In this document: positions 1 through 8,290 of the stretch, one piece after another
Position numbering within the stretch: position 1 is the first letter of the stretch
How the letters are laid out: every line of letters begins with the position of its first letter
From: Bradyrhizobium paxllaeri
GTDB lineage: Bacteria > Pseudomonadota > Alphaproteobacteria > Rhizobiales > Xanthobacteraceae
Direction of reading: 5' to 3'
Length of the DNA stretch: 64,000 bases
Assembly (NCBI RefSeq): GCF_001693515.2
Contig: NZ_CP042968.1
Span: 682,001-746,000 of the forward strand
Position numbers and translations under genes: made by a program
The notes under the pieces: generated by a model
Told to the model about the DNA's origin: nothing
What the model saw: the letters and a program-made list of their open reading frames with translations, nothing else
The model's database searches: none

Positions 1-173
1 GGACCAAAGGTGACGTACCAAATATCGCTCTGTTTCATGCCGACATAACGCGCGTGACATAAAAAAGTTTCACTTCGCTGGCCGCATCGGCAAAGCGCGC
101 GGACGGCTCGTGCCATCGGACGATGATGGACAGGCTGCCGTTGGCCTGCGTCGCAAAACCCTGGGGGCTTCAA

Positions 174-443
174 ATGGTGATTTCCAACGAAGGCATTCTC
201 GTCATTCTTTTCGTCGGCCTGGTGGCCGGCTGGCTCGCCGGCAAGATCGTGCGCGGCACCGGCTTTGGCATCATCGGCGACATTCTCGTCGGTATCGCCG
301 GCGCGCTGCTGGCGAGCCTGCTGTTTCCCAAGCTCGGCATTCGTCTCGGCACCGGGCTGGTGTCCGAAATCGTCTATTCCACTATCGGCGCCATTATCCT
401 GCTGGTGATCGTGCGGCTGCTCCGAACCGGCGGGCGATGGTAG
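174..443 (+). CDS. GlsB/YeaQ/YmgE family small membrane protein
   Basis: This encodes an 89-residue, very hydrophobic protein of the transglycosylase-associated (GlsB/YeaQ/YmgE) family, which are small inner-membrane proteins linked to stress responses; their biochemical role is not settled. Three membrane segments are visible (about residues 5-20, 28-48 and 60-82), with the family's glycine-rich pattern (LVAGWLAGKIVRG, then GDILVGIAGALL). An in-frame ATG lies further upstream at 123, but the family N-terminus begins with MVISNEG at 174 and a G-rich stretch (163-167) sits just upstream. The gene is alone on the plus strand; nothing links it to the secretion genes 340 bases downstream. The family call is firm, the exact role is not. 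Confidence 0.85.
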   Translation: MVISNEGILVILFVGLVAGWLAGKIVRGTGFGIIGDILVGIAGALLASLLFPKLGIRLGTGLVSEIVYSTIGAIILLVIVRLLRTGGRW

Positions 444-784
444 CGCGCGCTACTTTCCGTGCGCCACTGCGTCGACGACCCAGCGCGGCACCGCGGCGTC
501 GGCGCACAAGCCAGGTGGCGATCGGCGGGTTGGGGGCGATAGCGGCGTCCAGCCCGACGTCCGCAGCGAATCGGCTGGGTCTCGATATCAGGAATTCTGG
601 TCCTAGCCCCGAGCCTGAACCCGCGGCGGGACCGGCGCCGGCGTCAAAATAGCTGCCGAAAAGCGCGCTTCACCCCCTTTATGGCGGTGAACTGGATGTA
701 GGTTAACGTGACTTAAAATGGACGGTGTACGAAAACACCGATAAAATCAGCACGTACCTTATCCGTTTGAAGAGATACGCATAA
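444..784. other. Intergenic gap before the type I secretion genes
   Basis: No convincing gene is seen. The first 200 bases are GC-rich with open frames in more than one register, typical of shadow frames. The last 100 bases become AT-richer and should hold the promoter of the secretion operon. A small hairpin (CGGTGT/ACACCG, 723-740) precedes an AT run; it could be a weak terminator or a regulator site, but nothing decides this. Confidence 0.4.
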
Positions 785-2536
785 ATGGCAGCCGCTCCCG
801 GCGTCCGGAAGTCCGAGCTCGGCGAGGCGCTGCGCGCCTGCCGCAACGCCTTTATCGGCGTCGGCGTCATGAGTTGCATGATCAATCTGCTGTACCTGAC
901 CGGCTCAATCTTCATGCTGGAGGTCTATGACCGCGTGCTGCCGAGCCGCAGCGTGCCGACCCTGGTCGGTCTCGTGATTCTCGCCGCCGGCCTTTACATC
1001 GCCCAAGGCGGCCTCGATCTGATTCGCGGCCGCATCCTCGGCCGCATCGGCACCGCGCTCGATGAAGCCATCAATGCGCGCGTGTTCGAAACCGTGGTGC
1101 GGCTGCCGCTGATGGTCGGCAGCCGTAACGAAGGGCTGCAGCCGCTGCGCGATCTCGACAATGTCAGGTCGTTTCTCGGCAGCATGGGGCCCGGCGCGTT
1201 CTTCGATCTGCCGTGGCTGCCGTTCTATCTCGCCATCTGCTTTGCGTTTCACTGGCTGCTCGGCGTCACCGCGCTGGCCGGCGCCATCATTCTGGTGACG
1301 CTGACGCTGATCACCGAGTTCCTGTCGCGCACGCCGGCCAAGGAGGCGATGACGCTGGCGGCGCGCCGCAACGATCTTGCCGCCACCAGCCGCCGCAACG
1401 CCGAAGTGCTGGTTGCGATGGGCATGTCCGGGCGGCTGATGAAGCGCTGGGGCGAGGCCAACGAGACCTATCTGGCCGGCAACCAGCGCGCCAGCGACAT
1501 CGCCGGCGGCCTCGGGGCCGTCGCCAAGGTGCTGCGCATGATGCTGCAATCGGCGGTGCTCGCGGTCGGCGCCTACCTCGTGATCCATCAGGAGGCCACC
1601 GCCGGCATCATCATCGCGGGCTCGATCCTGAGCGCCCGAGCACTGGCGCCGGTCGACCTCGCCATCGCGCACTGGAAGGGCTTTGTCGCCGCCCGCCAAA
1701 GCTGGCATCGTCTTTCCAAGCTGCTGGAGCAGATACCGGCGTCGAACGCGCAGACGATGCTGCAGGCGCCGACCAAGCGGCTGTCGGTCGAGGCCGTCAG
1801 CATCGTGCCGCCGGGCGAGCAGCGCGTCATCGTGCAGGACGTCAATTTCGCCGTCGAGGCCGGCACCGGCGTCGGCGTCATCGGTCCGAGCGGCTCGGGC
1901 AAGTCGTCGCTGGTGCGCGCGCTGGTCGGCGTCTGGACGCCCGCCCGCGGCAAGGTGCGGCTCGACGGTGCGGCGCTCGACCAGTGGTCGTCGGACGTGC
2001 TCGGCCGTCACATCGGCTATCTGCCGCAGGACGTCGAATTGTTCGCCGGCACCGTGGCGCAGAACATCTCCCGCTTCGACCCCGAGGCGAAATCCGACGC
2101 CATCATCGCCGCCGCCAAGGAAGCCGGCGTGCATGACATGATCATCAAGATGCGCGAGGGCTACGACACCCAGATCGGTGAGCAGGGCGCTTCGCTCTCG
2201 GCCGGGCAGGCGCAGCGCGTGGCGCTGGCGCGCGCGCTGTATGGCCATCCGTTCCTGATCGTGCTCGACGAGCCGAACTCCAACCTCGACAGCGAGGGCG
2301 ACGAGGCGCTGACCCGCGCGGTGCGCGCCGCCCGCGAGCGCGGCGCCATCGTGGTCGTGGTCGCGCATCGGCCGATCGGCATCGAGGCGGTCGATCAATT
2401 GCTGGTCTTGAAGGATGGCCGCATGCAGGCGTTCGGTCCGAAGGAAACCGTGCTCGGCCAGGTGCTGCAGCGCGTCCCGTCACCGCCACCACCGATCAAG
2501 ATCGTGTCCGAAGCAGGAGCTGCGAAAAAATCATGA
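785..2536 (+). CDS. Type I secretion system permease/ATPase (PrtD/HlyB type)
   Basis: This 583-residue protein is the inner-membrane ABC exporter of a type I secretion system, which couples ATP hydrolysis to one-step export of proteins, usually RTX or glycine-rich repeat proteins. The N-terminal half has the membrane domain (first segments about residues 20-60, others to about 290). The C-terminal half has the nucleotide-binding domain: Walker A GPSGSGKSS near residue 366, signature LSAGQAQRVALARAL near 471 and Walker B FLIVLDE near 490. There is no N-terminal C39-like peptidase domain, which fits the PrtD class. It overlaps the next gene by four bases (ATGA), so the two are translationally coupled. 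No TolC-type outer-membrane gene or obvious substrate is nearby. Confidence 0.93.
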   Translation: MAAAPGVRKSELGEALRACRNAFIGVGVMSCMINLLYLTGSIFMLEVYDRVLPSRSVPTLVGLVILAAGLYIAQGGLDLIRGRILGRIGTALDEAINARVFETVVRLPLMVGSRNEGLQPLRDLDNVRSFLGSMGPGAFFDLPWLPFYLAICFAFHWLLGVTALAGAIILVTLTLITEFLSRTPAKEAMTLAARRNDLAATSRRNAEVLVAMGMSGRLMKRWGEANETYLAGNQRASDIAGGLGAVAKVLRMMLQSAVLAVGAYLVIHQEATAGIIIAGSILSARALAPVDLAIAHWKGFVAARQSWHRLSKLLEQIPASNAQTMLQAPTKRLSVEAVSIVPPGEQRVIVQDVNFAVEAGTGVGVIGPSGSGKSSLVRALVGVWTPARGKVRLDGAALDQWSSDVLGRHIGYLPQDVELFAGTVAQNISRFDPEAKSDAIIAAAKEAGVHDMIIKMREGYDTQIGEQGASLSAGQAQRVALARALYGHPFLIVLDEPNSNLDSEGDEALTRAVRAARERGAIVVVVAHRPIGIEAVDQLLVLKDGRMQAFGPKETVLGQVLQRVPSPPPPIKIVSEAGAAKKS

Positions 2537-3843
2537 CCGCCGAGCTGAAAGGCGCGCGCCGCTCGATCCGCTCCCACCTCATCCTGGGGCTGGCGCTGAT
2601 GCTGGTGCTCGTCGGAGGGTTCGGCGGCTGGGCCTCGACAGTGCAGATCTCGGGCGCGCTGATCGCGCCGGGTTCGGTGGTGGTCGATTCCAACGTCAAG
2701 AAGGTGCAGCATCCGACCGGCGGCGTGGTCGGCGAGGTCCGGGTGCGCGACGGCGATATCGTCAAGGCCGGCGACGTCGTGGTGCGGCTCGACGAGACCG
2801 TGGTGAAGGCGAGCCTTGCCATCGTGGTCAAGACGCTGAACGGCTTGTGGGCGCGCGCGGCGCGGCTGGAAGCCGAGCAGCGCGGTCTCGATACGATCAA
2901 GTTTCCGCCGCAGCTCGCCGATCGCGCCGACGATCCTGATGTCCGCGACGTCATCGCGAGTGAAACAAAGCTGTTCGAGGTCCGCGTGTTCGGGCGCGCC
3001 GGGCAGAAATCGCAGTTGCGCGAGCGTGTCGCGCAGCTCAACGAGGAAATCGCCGGCCTCACCGCGCAGGAGCAGGCCAAGGATAAGGAAATCGCGCTGG
3101 TCGAGAAGGAGCTGGTCGGCGTTCGCCAGCTCTACGAGCAGCGCCTGATCCAGATCTCGCGCCTGACGGTCCTGGAGCGCGATCTCGCCCGCCTGTCGGG
3201 TGAGCGCGCGCAGTACATCGCCGCGCGGGCGCAGGCGAGGGGCAAGATCACCGAAACCGAATTGCAGATCATCCAGGTCGACAAGGACGTCGTCAGCGAG
3301 GTCTCCAAGGATCTGCGCGAGACCAATGACAAGATCGGCGAGTTCGTCGAGCGCAAGGTCACTGCCGAGGATCAATTGCGCCGCATCGACATCCGCGCGC
3401 CGCAGGACGGCGTGGTGCTGCAGTCGACGGTGCACACGATCGGCGGTGTCATCACCGCGGGCGACGCCATCATGATGATCGTGCCGAAGGCGGACGACCT
3501 CTCGGTCGAGGCCAAGGTCAATCCGCAGGACATCGACAAGCTGCAGATCGGCCAGAAGACGCTGCTGAGGTTATCGGCCTTCAACCAGCGCACCACGCCT
3601 GAGCTGAACGGCGTCGTCACCCGCGTCTCCGCCGACGTCACCACCGACCAGCGCACCGGCCAGAGCTATTACACCATCCGCGTCTCGATGCCGCCGACCG
3701 AAGTCGCCCGCCTCGGCGACAACGTCAAGATCATCCCGGGCATGCCGGTCGAAGCCTTCGTGCAGACCGGCGACCGCACCATGTTCTCCTATCTGATGAA
3801 GCCGTTCAGTGACCAGTTGATGCGCTCGTTCCGAGAGCGGTGA
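2533..3843 (+). CDS. HlyD family type I secretion periplasmic adaptor
   Basis: This 436-residue protein is the membrane-fusion (adaptor) subunit that bridges the ABC exporter to an outer-membrane channel. It has a short cytoplasmic N-terminus, one membrane anchor (about residues 16-37), a lipoyl/barrel-sandwich start (GSVVVDSNVKKVQHPTGGVVGEV, split here as two motifs around residues 52-75), a long helical coiled-coil middle rich in E, K, R and Q (about 85-285), and a second half-lipoyl motif (IRAPQDGVVL near 290) followed by beta-barrel sequence. Length and order match PrtE/HlyD. Its start overlaps the stop of the ATPase gene, so both form one operon. It ends at a dispersed inverted repeat. 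Confidence 0.92.
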   Translation: MTAELKGARRSIRSHLILGLALMLVLVGGFGGWASTVQISGALIAPGSVVVDSNVKKVQHPTGGVVGEVRVRDGDIVKAGDVVVRLDETVVKASLAIVVKTLNGLWARAARLEAEQRGLDTIKFPPQLADRADDPDVRDVIASETKLFEVRVFGRAGQKSQLRERVAQLNEEIAGLTAQEQAKDKEIALVEKELVGVRQLYEQRLIQISRLTVLERDLARLSGERAQYIAARAQARGKITETELQIIQVDKDVVSEVSKDLRETNDKIGEFVERKVTAEDQLRRIDIRAPQDGVVLQSTVHTIGGVITAGDAIMMIVPKADDLSVEAKVNPQDIDKLQIGQKTLLRLSAFNQRTTPELNGVVTRVSADVTTDQRTGQSYYTIRVSMPPTEVARLGDNVKIIPGMPVEAFVQTGDRTMFSYLMKPFSDQLMRSFRER

Positions 3844-3867
3844 GGGGGCCGTCGCATAGCGCTCCGC

Positions 3868-3972
3868 TGTCATCATCCGCGAAGGCGGATGATCCAGTAT
3901 CCCAGAGACGTCAGTGATAGAACCGCTTGGCCGCGGCGTACTGGATCCCCCGCTTTCGCGGAGGATGACGAC
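3868..3972. repeat. Dispersed inverted repeat, family A
   Basis: The element has short terminal hairpins (ATCCGCGAAGGCGGAT and CCCGCTTTCGCGG) around the paired words ATCCAGTA and TACTGGAT. Related copies occur at 10059-10166 and 62014-62113. It follows the HlyD gene and faces the convergent VOC gene. Confidence 0.8.
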
Positions 3973-3995
3973 CGTTGTTGGGATGAGACTACTCT

Positions 3996-4883
3996 CTATC
4001 GCCGATCATACTCATCCGGCCCCATCGCCCAGGCCCACTCCTCATGCCCTGGCGCGTAGGTGCGGTTGGTTTCGGCCGGGTTGCGGTTGAGCAGCGGCCG
4101 CATGAACATCGGGTGGGTGGCGCTGCGCACCTCGTGCTCGACGGTGAACAGGTGCTTGCCGCTGTCGAGATCGACGATGTCGCGAAAGCGGTACTGATAC
4201 TGATTGTCTTCCTGCGAGATCAGGCCGCGCTCGCCGAGGCGTCGGTAGGGACCCGAGAAGTCCGTGATGTAGATCTGCACGTGATGCCCGTCGTATTCAG
4301 GCTGCACGCGGTCGGTCTCGCGAAACTGCAGATATTGATTCTTGCCGGCCTTGACGCGCGCCACCGTGCCGCCGCCGTTCAGAAGCTCGGCCTGCATCCC
4401 CATGATCGCGGGGTAGAAGGCAGCGATCGCTTTCGCGGTCCCGACCGGCACGTCGAACTCGACATAGGGAATGCCGAGCGTGATGCGCCCGAAGCGCGCC
4501 GCATCCGGCTCGTAGCAGCGTACGCGATTGCCCCACGGGCAGACGGCTTCGACATGATCGTTGTGTTCGCGATACGCAAACGCCGTGCCTTCGAGCTTCT
4601 TCGCGACCGACGCCAGCCTGTCGAGCAACGCTGCGCGGCCCGCGATGACGATGCCGGTATGGCCACGCAGCACCTGCGCGCTTCCGTTCGGCAGATGAAA
4701 CTGGCTCCTGCCGACATTGACCCACATGTTGGTGTCGGACACCATCAGATAGGGATCGCGGGTCAGCCCGAGGCCCGTGACATAGAACAGCGTTGCCAGC
4801 CGCTGATCGGGGATGGTGACGTTGACGTGCTCGAAATGGATCGAATTGCCGAGATCTTCTGCGGCGCGGTCGAACTGTTGCAT
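3996..4883 (-). CDS. VOC family protein (glyoxalase/dioxygenase fold)
   Basis: This 295-residue protein looks like a two-module vicinal oxygen chelate protein, the fold of extradiol dioxygenases and glyoxalases. The first module opens with FEHVNVTIPDQRLATLFYVTGLGL and includes FHLPNG; the second has YVEFDVPVG, then HHVQIYITDFSGPY and a late acidic residue in FTVEHEV, so metal-binding H/H/E positions can be proposed. The frame stays open 21 codons further upstream, but those codons lie in a dispersed repeat (GGTGGGCACG-type), so I place the start at MQQFDRAAED. The substrate is unknown. The gene is flanked by repeats on both sides and convergent to the secretion operon. Confidence 0.8.
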   Translation of the reverse strand: MQQFDRAAEDLGNSIHFEHVNVTIPDQRLATLFYVTGLGLTRDPYLMVSDTNMWVNVGRSQFHLPNGSAQVLRGHTGIVIAGRAALLDRLASVAKKLEGTAFAYREHNDHVEAVCPWGNRVRCYEPDAARFGRITLGIPYVEFDVPVGTAKAIAAFYPAIMGMQAELLNGGGTVARVKAGKNQYLQFRETDRVQPEYDGHHVQIYITDFSGPYRRLGERGLISQEDNQYQYRFRDIVDLDSGKHLFTVEHEVRSATHPMFMRPLLNRNPAETNRTYAPGHEEWAWAMGPDEYDRR

Positions 4884-4910
4884 GGATGCGATCCTCGATG
4901 GCCTGCTCTC

Positions 4911-4987
4911 GTAGGGTGGGCAAAGCGCAGCGTGCCCACCATTCACTCAACGGATCATGTGGGCACGCTTCGCTTTGCCCACCCTAC
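4911..4987. repeat. Dispersed inverted repeat, family B
   Basis: This is a nearly perfect inverted repeat with arms GTAGGGTGGGCAAAGCG and its complement around an AT-richer centre, able to form a long hairpin. Other copies or partial copies are at about 8989-9075, 9582-9619, 28880-28968, 48602-48669 and 61274-61404. It lies between two minus-strand genes. Confidence 0.88.
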
Positions 4988-4994
4988 GGTCGTC

Positions 4995-5477
4995 TTACTT
5001 CGACAAATTCTCCAGCAGCAAATTCAGCGCCGTCTTCGCAAACGCCTGCATGTTGCCCTGCCGGTCGGCACTGCCTGTCTCCAGCGTGAATACCTCGCTC
5101 TGCGGCCCCGCCACCGCTGTGCAGCAATGGCCGGCCGCATCGCCGTAGCGATTGCCGGTCGGCCCGGTCGCGCCGGTCTCCGACAAGCCCCAATCCGTTG
5201 CAAAGCGCTGGCGAACCTGGCTTGCCAGCAGTGATGCATAAGGCTCGGATGCCGAACGAAGCCCCTTCATCGCCTCGTCAGGAATATCCATCAACAACCG
5301 TCGCGCGTCGCGGGTGTAGACCACGGCGCCGCCGAGGAAATAGGCCGATGCGCCCGGCACCGACAGCAGCGCTGCCGAGATCAGGCCGCCGGTTGAAGAT
5401 TCCGCCACCGCAATCGTCTGTTTGCGCGCGATCAACTGAGCGGCAATCTGTTCGGCTATTGTTATGAGTTCTTTCAT
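4995..5477 (-). CDS. CinA family protein (nicotinamide-nucleotide amidase domain)
   Basis: This 160-residue protein consists only of the CinA C-terminal domain, which in several bacteria deamidates nicotinamide mononucleotide (PncC activity). Family motifs are visible: AVAESSTGGLISAALLSVPGAS near residues 25-45, GGAVVYT near 50 and the SETGATGPTG loop near 105. The start is the ATG at 5477, preceded by GGGAGG at a good distance; an in-frame TTG four codons upstream overlaps that ribosome site and is unlikely. As a stand-alone domain it resembles the YgaD/PncC type rather than full-length CinA. Function in NAD recycling is inferred from the family. Confidence 0.88.
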   Translation of the reverse strand: MKELITIAEQIAAQLIARKQTIAVAESSTGGLISAALLSVPGASAYFLGGAVVYTRDARRLLMDIPDEAMKGLRSASEPYASLLASQVRQRFATDWGLSETGATGPTGNRYGDAAGHCCTAVAGPQSEVFTLETGSADRQGNMQAFAKTALNLLLENLSK

Positions 5478-5609
5478 CTCGCCTCCCAAAAATCCGGCCA
5501 GTCATGTCTTCCTAGCACAGGAGGGATACGCTTGCCGAGTTGCGGCACGCGAGCCGCCCTGATTGAATACCTCAAACAACCGCGCTGATGCGGCGAACGA
5601 GGAAACATC

Positions 5610-6689
5610 ATGACGTCGCCGCTTCCCGGTGGCGTGGATTGCGATCTGCATCCCGCTGTTCCGCATCTGACCAGCCCGTTGCCCTACATGAACGACTATT
5701 GGCGCGATCAGGTGACGACGCGCGGCATGACCGACCTGGTCTCGCAATCCTATCCGACCAATTCCCCGATCTCCTCGCGGCCGGACTGGCGTCCGGCGCA
5801 GGGCAAGCCGGGCGCCGATCTCGCCGACATGCAGAAGCAGGCGCTCGACCGGTTCGGTGTCGCCTACGGCATCTGCAATCCCTTGTACGGCGTGCAGATG
5901 GTGTTTTCCGAGGATATGCAAGATGCGTTCTGCCGCGCATTGAACGACTGGCTCGCCAAAGAATGGCTCGACAAGGACGATCGGCTGCGCGGCTCGATCG
6001 TGATCCCGACGCAAAGCGTCGAAAAGTCCGTCGCCGAGATCGAGCGCTGCGCCAAGGACAAGCGTTTCGTCCAGGTGCTGATGCTGGTCATGGGCGACAT
6101 GCCGCTGGGAAAACGCGCCTATTGGCCGATCTACGCCGCTGCCGAACGGCTGGGCCTCGCCGTTGGCGTCCATGCCGGCAGCGCCTATCACAATCCGCCG
6201 ACCTCGGTCGGCTGGGGTTCCTATCACATCGAGGATTATGTCGCGCAGGCGACCGCGTTCCAGACCCAGCTCACCAGCCTGATCGTGGAGGGCGTGTTCG
6301 CCCGGCATCCGAAACTGAAAATGGTCATGCTGGAGTCCGGCTTCACCTGGCTGCCGGCGTATCTCTGGCGGCTGCACAAGTTCTGGCGCGGTATACGGAT
6401 GGAAACGCCGTGGGTCGATCGCGCGCCGCTGGAGATTGTGCGCAGCAACATCCGCTTCTCGCTGCAGCCGGTCGATGCGCCGCCTGATCCCGCAACCCTG
6501 AACCGCCTGTTTGACCATATGCAGTCGGACGAATTGCTCCTATTCTCGACCGACTATCCCCACTGGCAATTCGACGGTGACGAGGTGCTGCCGCCGGGCC
6601 TGTCGGGCGATCTGGTCCGCAAGATCATGATCGATAACCCGCTCGCGACATACGGCCGGCTGCTGACGGTGAAGGAGACGACGCCATGA
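5610..6689 (+). CDS. Amidohydrolase_2 family enzyme (ACMSD-like), first of a pair
   Basis: This 359-residue protein belongs to the Amidohydrolase_2 group of metal-dependent hydrolases and decarboxylases (relatives act on ACMS, resorcylate or 4-oxalomesaconate). Visible metal-site motifs are DCDLHP at the N-terminus (D-x-D-x-H in place of HxH), GVHAGSAYH near residue 190 and STDYPHW near 312. The stop overlaps the start of the next gene (ATGA), and both genes encode homologous proteins of equal length, so they probably form a heteromeric enzyme or act on successive intermediates. The downstream Rieske gene may belong to the same pathway. The substrate cannot be read from sequence; aromatic acid breakdown is the likely context. 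Confidence 0.85.
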   Translation: MTSPLPGGVDCDLHPAVPHLTSPLPYMNDYWRDQVTTRGMTDLVSQSYPTNSPISSRPDWRPAQGKPGADLADMQKQALDRFGVAYGICNPLYGVQMVFSEDMQDAFCRALNDWLAKEWLDKDDRLRGSIVIPTQSVEKSVAEIERCAKDKRFVQVLMLVMGDMPLGKRAYWPIYAAAERLGLAVGVHAGSAYHNPPTSVGWGSYHIEDYVAQATAFQTQLTSLIVEGVFARHPKLKMVMLESGFTWLPAYLWRLHKFWRGIRMETPWVDRAPLEIVRSNIRFSLQPVDAPPDPATLNRLFDHMQSDELLLFSTDYPHWQFDGDEVLPPGLSGDLVRKIMIDNPLATYGRLLTVKETTP

Positions 6690-7789
6690 ACGTCCAGTTC
6701 CGCCCAGAGTCTTCGGCTTCCGTCAGCATCAAGACTGCGATCGCCGATTGCGACATCCATCCGGCGCGCGCCACCAACGACGAACTCTTTCCGTTCATGG
6801 CCAAGCGCTGGCACTCGCATCTCGATACCTACGGCAAGCAGGCTTATCATGGCATGATGGAAGGGCCGCCCTATCCTAAAGCGCAGCCAAATGCCTCGCG
6901 CCGAGACGCCTGGCCGCCGGAAGGCGGGCCGCAAGGTTCCTCGCTGTCCTTCATGCAGAAGCAACTGCTCGATCCCTACAGCGTCGCGCTCGGCGTGCTC
7001 AATCCGCTCAACAGCGGGCAGGGGTTGCGCAACCAGGATATGGCTGGTGCGATCTGTTCCGCGATCAACGACTGGCAGATCGAGAAATGGACGAGCAAGG
7101 ACAGGCGCCTGAAAGGTTCGATCGTCGTCGCCAATGAGGATGGCGTGGCCGCCGCCGCTGAAATCCGCAAGCGCGCGGGCGATCCGAACTTCGTCCAGGT
7201 GCTGCTGCTCTCGCGCAACGTCGAGCCGCTCGGCCAGCGCCGCTACTGGCCGGTCTACGAGGCCGCGCAGGAAATTGGACTACCGGTCGGCGTCCACGCC
7301 TTCGGCTTTGGCGGCAATCCGCTTACCCCCTCGGGGTGGCCAAGCTTCTACATCGAGGAGATGGTCGGCCATGCGCAGTGCCAGCAGACCGTGCTGGCAA
7401 GTCTCGTGCTCGAAGGCGTGTTCGAGCGTTTTCCGAAACTGAAAATGGTGATGATCGAGGCCGGCTTCGGCTGGGCGCCGTCGCTCGGCTGGCGGCTCGA
7501 CAAGAGTTTTGAAAGGCTGCACAGCGAGGTGCCGTATCTGAAGCGTAAGCCGTCGGAATATATCCGCGATCACATCTGGTGGACCACGCAGCCGATGGAA
7601 GATCCGGAGCGCCGCGACCACCTGTTCCAGACCATCGAATGGATCGGCTGGGACAAGCTGTTGTTCGCCACCGACTACCCGCATTGGGATTTCGATGAGC
7701 CGTCGCGCGTGCTGCCGCCCGGCGTCAGCGAGGCCAATCGCGAAGCGTTCTATCTCGGCAATGCGAAGAAGCTGTACGGGATTGCGTAG
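6686..7789 (+). CDS. Amidohydrolase_2 family enzyme (ACMSD-like), second of a pair
   Basis: This 367-residue protein is a paralogue of the preceding enzyme and starts within its stop codon. The same motifs occur: DCDIHPA near residue 20, GVHAFGFGG near 205, and ATDYPHWDFD near 330. A conserved block LKMVMIEAGFGW matches LKMVMLESGFTW of its partner, and both carry LNPL/CNPLY-type loops after a long aromatic-rich N-terminal region. Duplication followed by divergence, with coupling kept, suggests that both subunits are needed together. It is followed by a dispersed repeat and the Rieske gene. Family confidence is high, substrate unknown. Confidence 0.85.
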   Translation: MNVQFRPESSASVSIKTAIADCDIHPARATNDELFPFMAKRWHSHLDTYGKQAYHGMMEGPPYPKAQPNASRRDAWPPEGGPQGSSLSFMQKQLLDPYSVALGVLNPLNSGQGLRNQDMAGAICSAINDWQIEKWTSKDRRLKGSIVVANEDGVAAAAEIRKRAGDPNFVQVLLLSRNVEPLGQRRYWPVYEAAQEIGLPVGVHAFGFGGNPLTPSGWPSFYIEEMVGHAQCQQTVLASLVLEGVFERFPKLKMVMIEAGFGWAPSLGWRLDKSFERLHSEVPYLKRKPSEYIRDHIWWTTQPMEDPERRDHLFQTIEWIGWDKLLFATDYPHWDFDEPSRVLPPGVSEANREAFYLGNAKKLYGIA

Positions 7790-7790
7790 C

Positions 7791-7863
7791 ATGATCCGAA
7801 AAAGCATGCCCTCGGGCCACGACCCGATGGGTGGGAACCGGTTTTTCGAAATAGATCATGCGG
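7791..7863. repeat. Dispersed inverted repeat, family H
   Basis: The ends GCATGATCCGAAAAA-type and TTTTCGAAATAGATCATGC are near complements, with GGGAACCGGTTTTTCG inside. It lies right in front of the Rieske gene, so that gene has little room for its own promoter. Confidence 0.65.
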
Positions 7864-7870
7864 CCTTAAA

Positions 7871-8284
7871 ATGACTCGGCATGTCATTGCCGCGGTGGAT
7901 GAATTGCCGCCGGGGACGCGAAAATTCCTCGACATCGATGGCCGGCCGATCGCGATCTTCAACATCAAGGGCGAGTTCTTCGGCCTGCTGAACCGCTGCC
8001 CGCATCAGGGCGCGGCGCTGTGCGAAGGGCCACTGATCGGGCTGGCGCAATCCTCCGATCCCGGCGAGATCGAGTACACAAAACTCGGCGAGATTATCCG
8101 CTGTCCCTGGCACGGCTGGGAGTTCGACATCCGCACCGGGCAATCCTATTGCGACCCCAAACGCTTTCGCGCACGAGCGTATCCGGTCAATGTCGAACCG
8201 GGAACAGCGGTAGTGAAGGGACCTTATGTCGCAGAGACGATCGCAGTCTCGGTCGAGAGCGATTACGTGGTGGTCGATTTGTAG
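7871..8284 (+). CDS. Rieske [2Fe-2S] ferredoxin-like protein
   Basis: This 137-residue protein is a small Rieske iron-sulfur protein of the kind that passes electrons to aromatic-ring oxygenases. The two ligand motifs are present: C43-x-H45 (NRCPHQG) and C78-x-x-H81 (RCPWHGWEFD). The stretch between them is about 32 residues, roughly twice the usual spacing, because of an insert around GLAQSSDPGEIEY. No oxygenase large subunit or reductase is next to it; the two upstream amidohydrolase genes on the same strand are the likely pathway partners. The ATG at 7871 has only a weak ribosome site. Family call is firm; partner and substrate are not known. Confidence 0.9.
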   Translation: MTRHVIAAVDELPPGTRKFLDIDGRPIAIFNIKGEFFGLLNRCPHQGAALCEGPLIGLAQSSDPGEIEYTKLGEIIRCPWHGWEFDIRTGQSYCDPKRFRARAYPVNVEPGTAVVKGPYVAETIAVSVESDYVVVDL

Positions 8285-8290
8285 CAGCCA

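Noticed and set aside
1..38. Possible minus-strand gene start at the left edge (MKQSDIWYVTFG)
   Set aside because: Only 12 codons are in the window and there is no ribosome site, so it cannot be supported.
723..740. Terminator or riboswitch before the secretion genes
   Set aside because: The stem is only six bases and nothing else supports either role.
905..2398. 497-codon minus-strand open frame
   Set aside because: It is antisense to the secretion ATPase and lacks any recognisable motif.
4884..4946. N-terminal extension of the VOC protein
   Set aside because: The extra codons lie in a family B repeat; homology starts at MQQFDRAAED.
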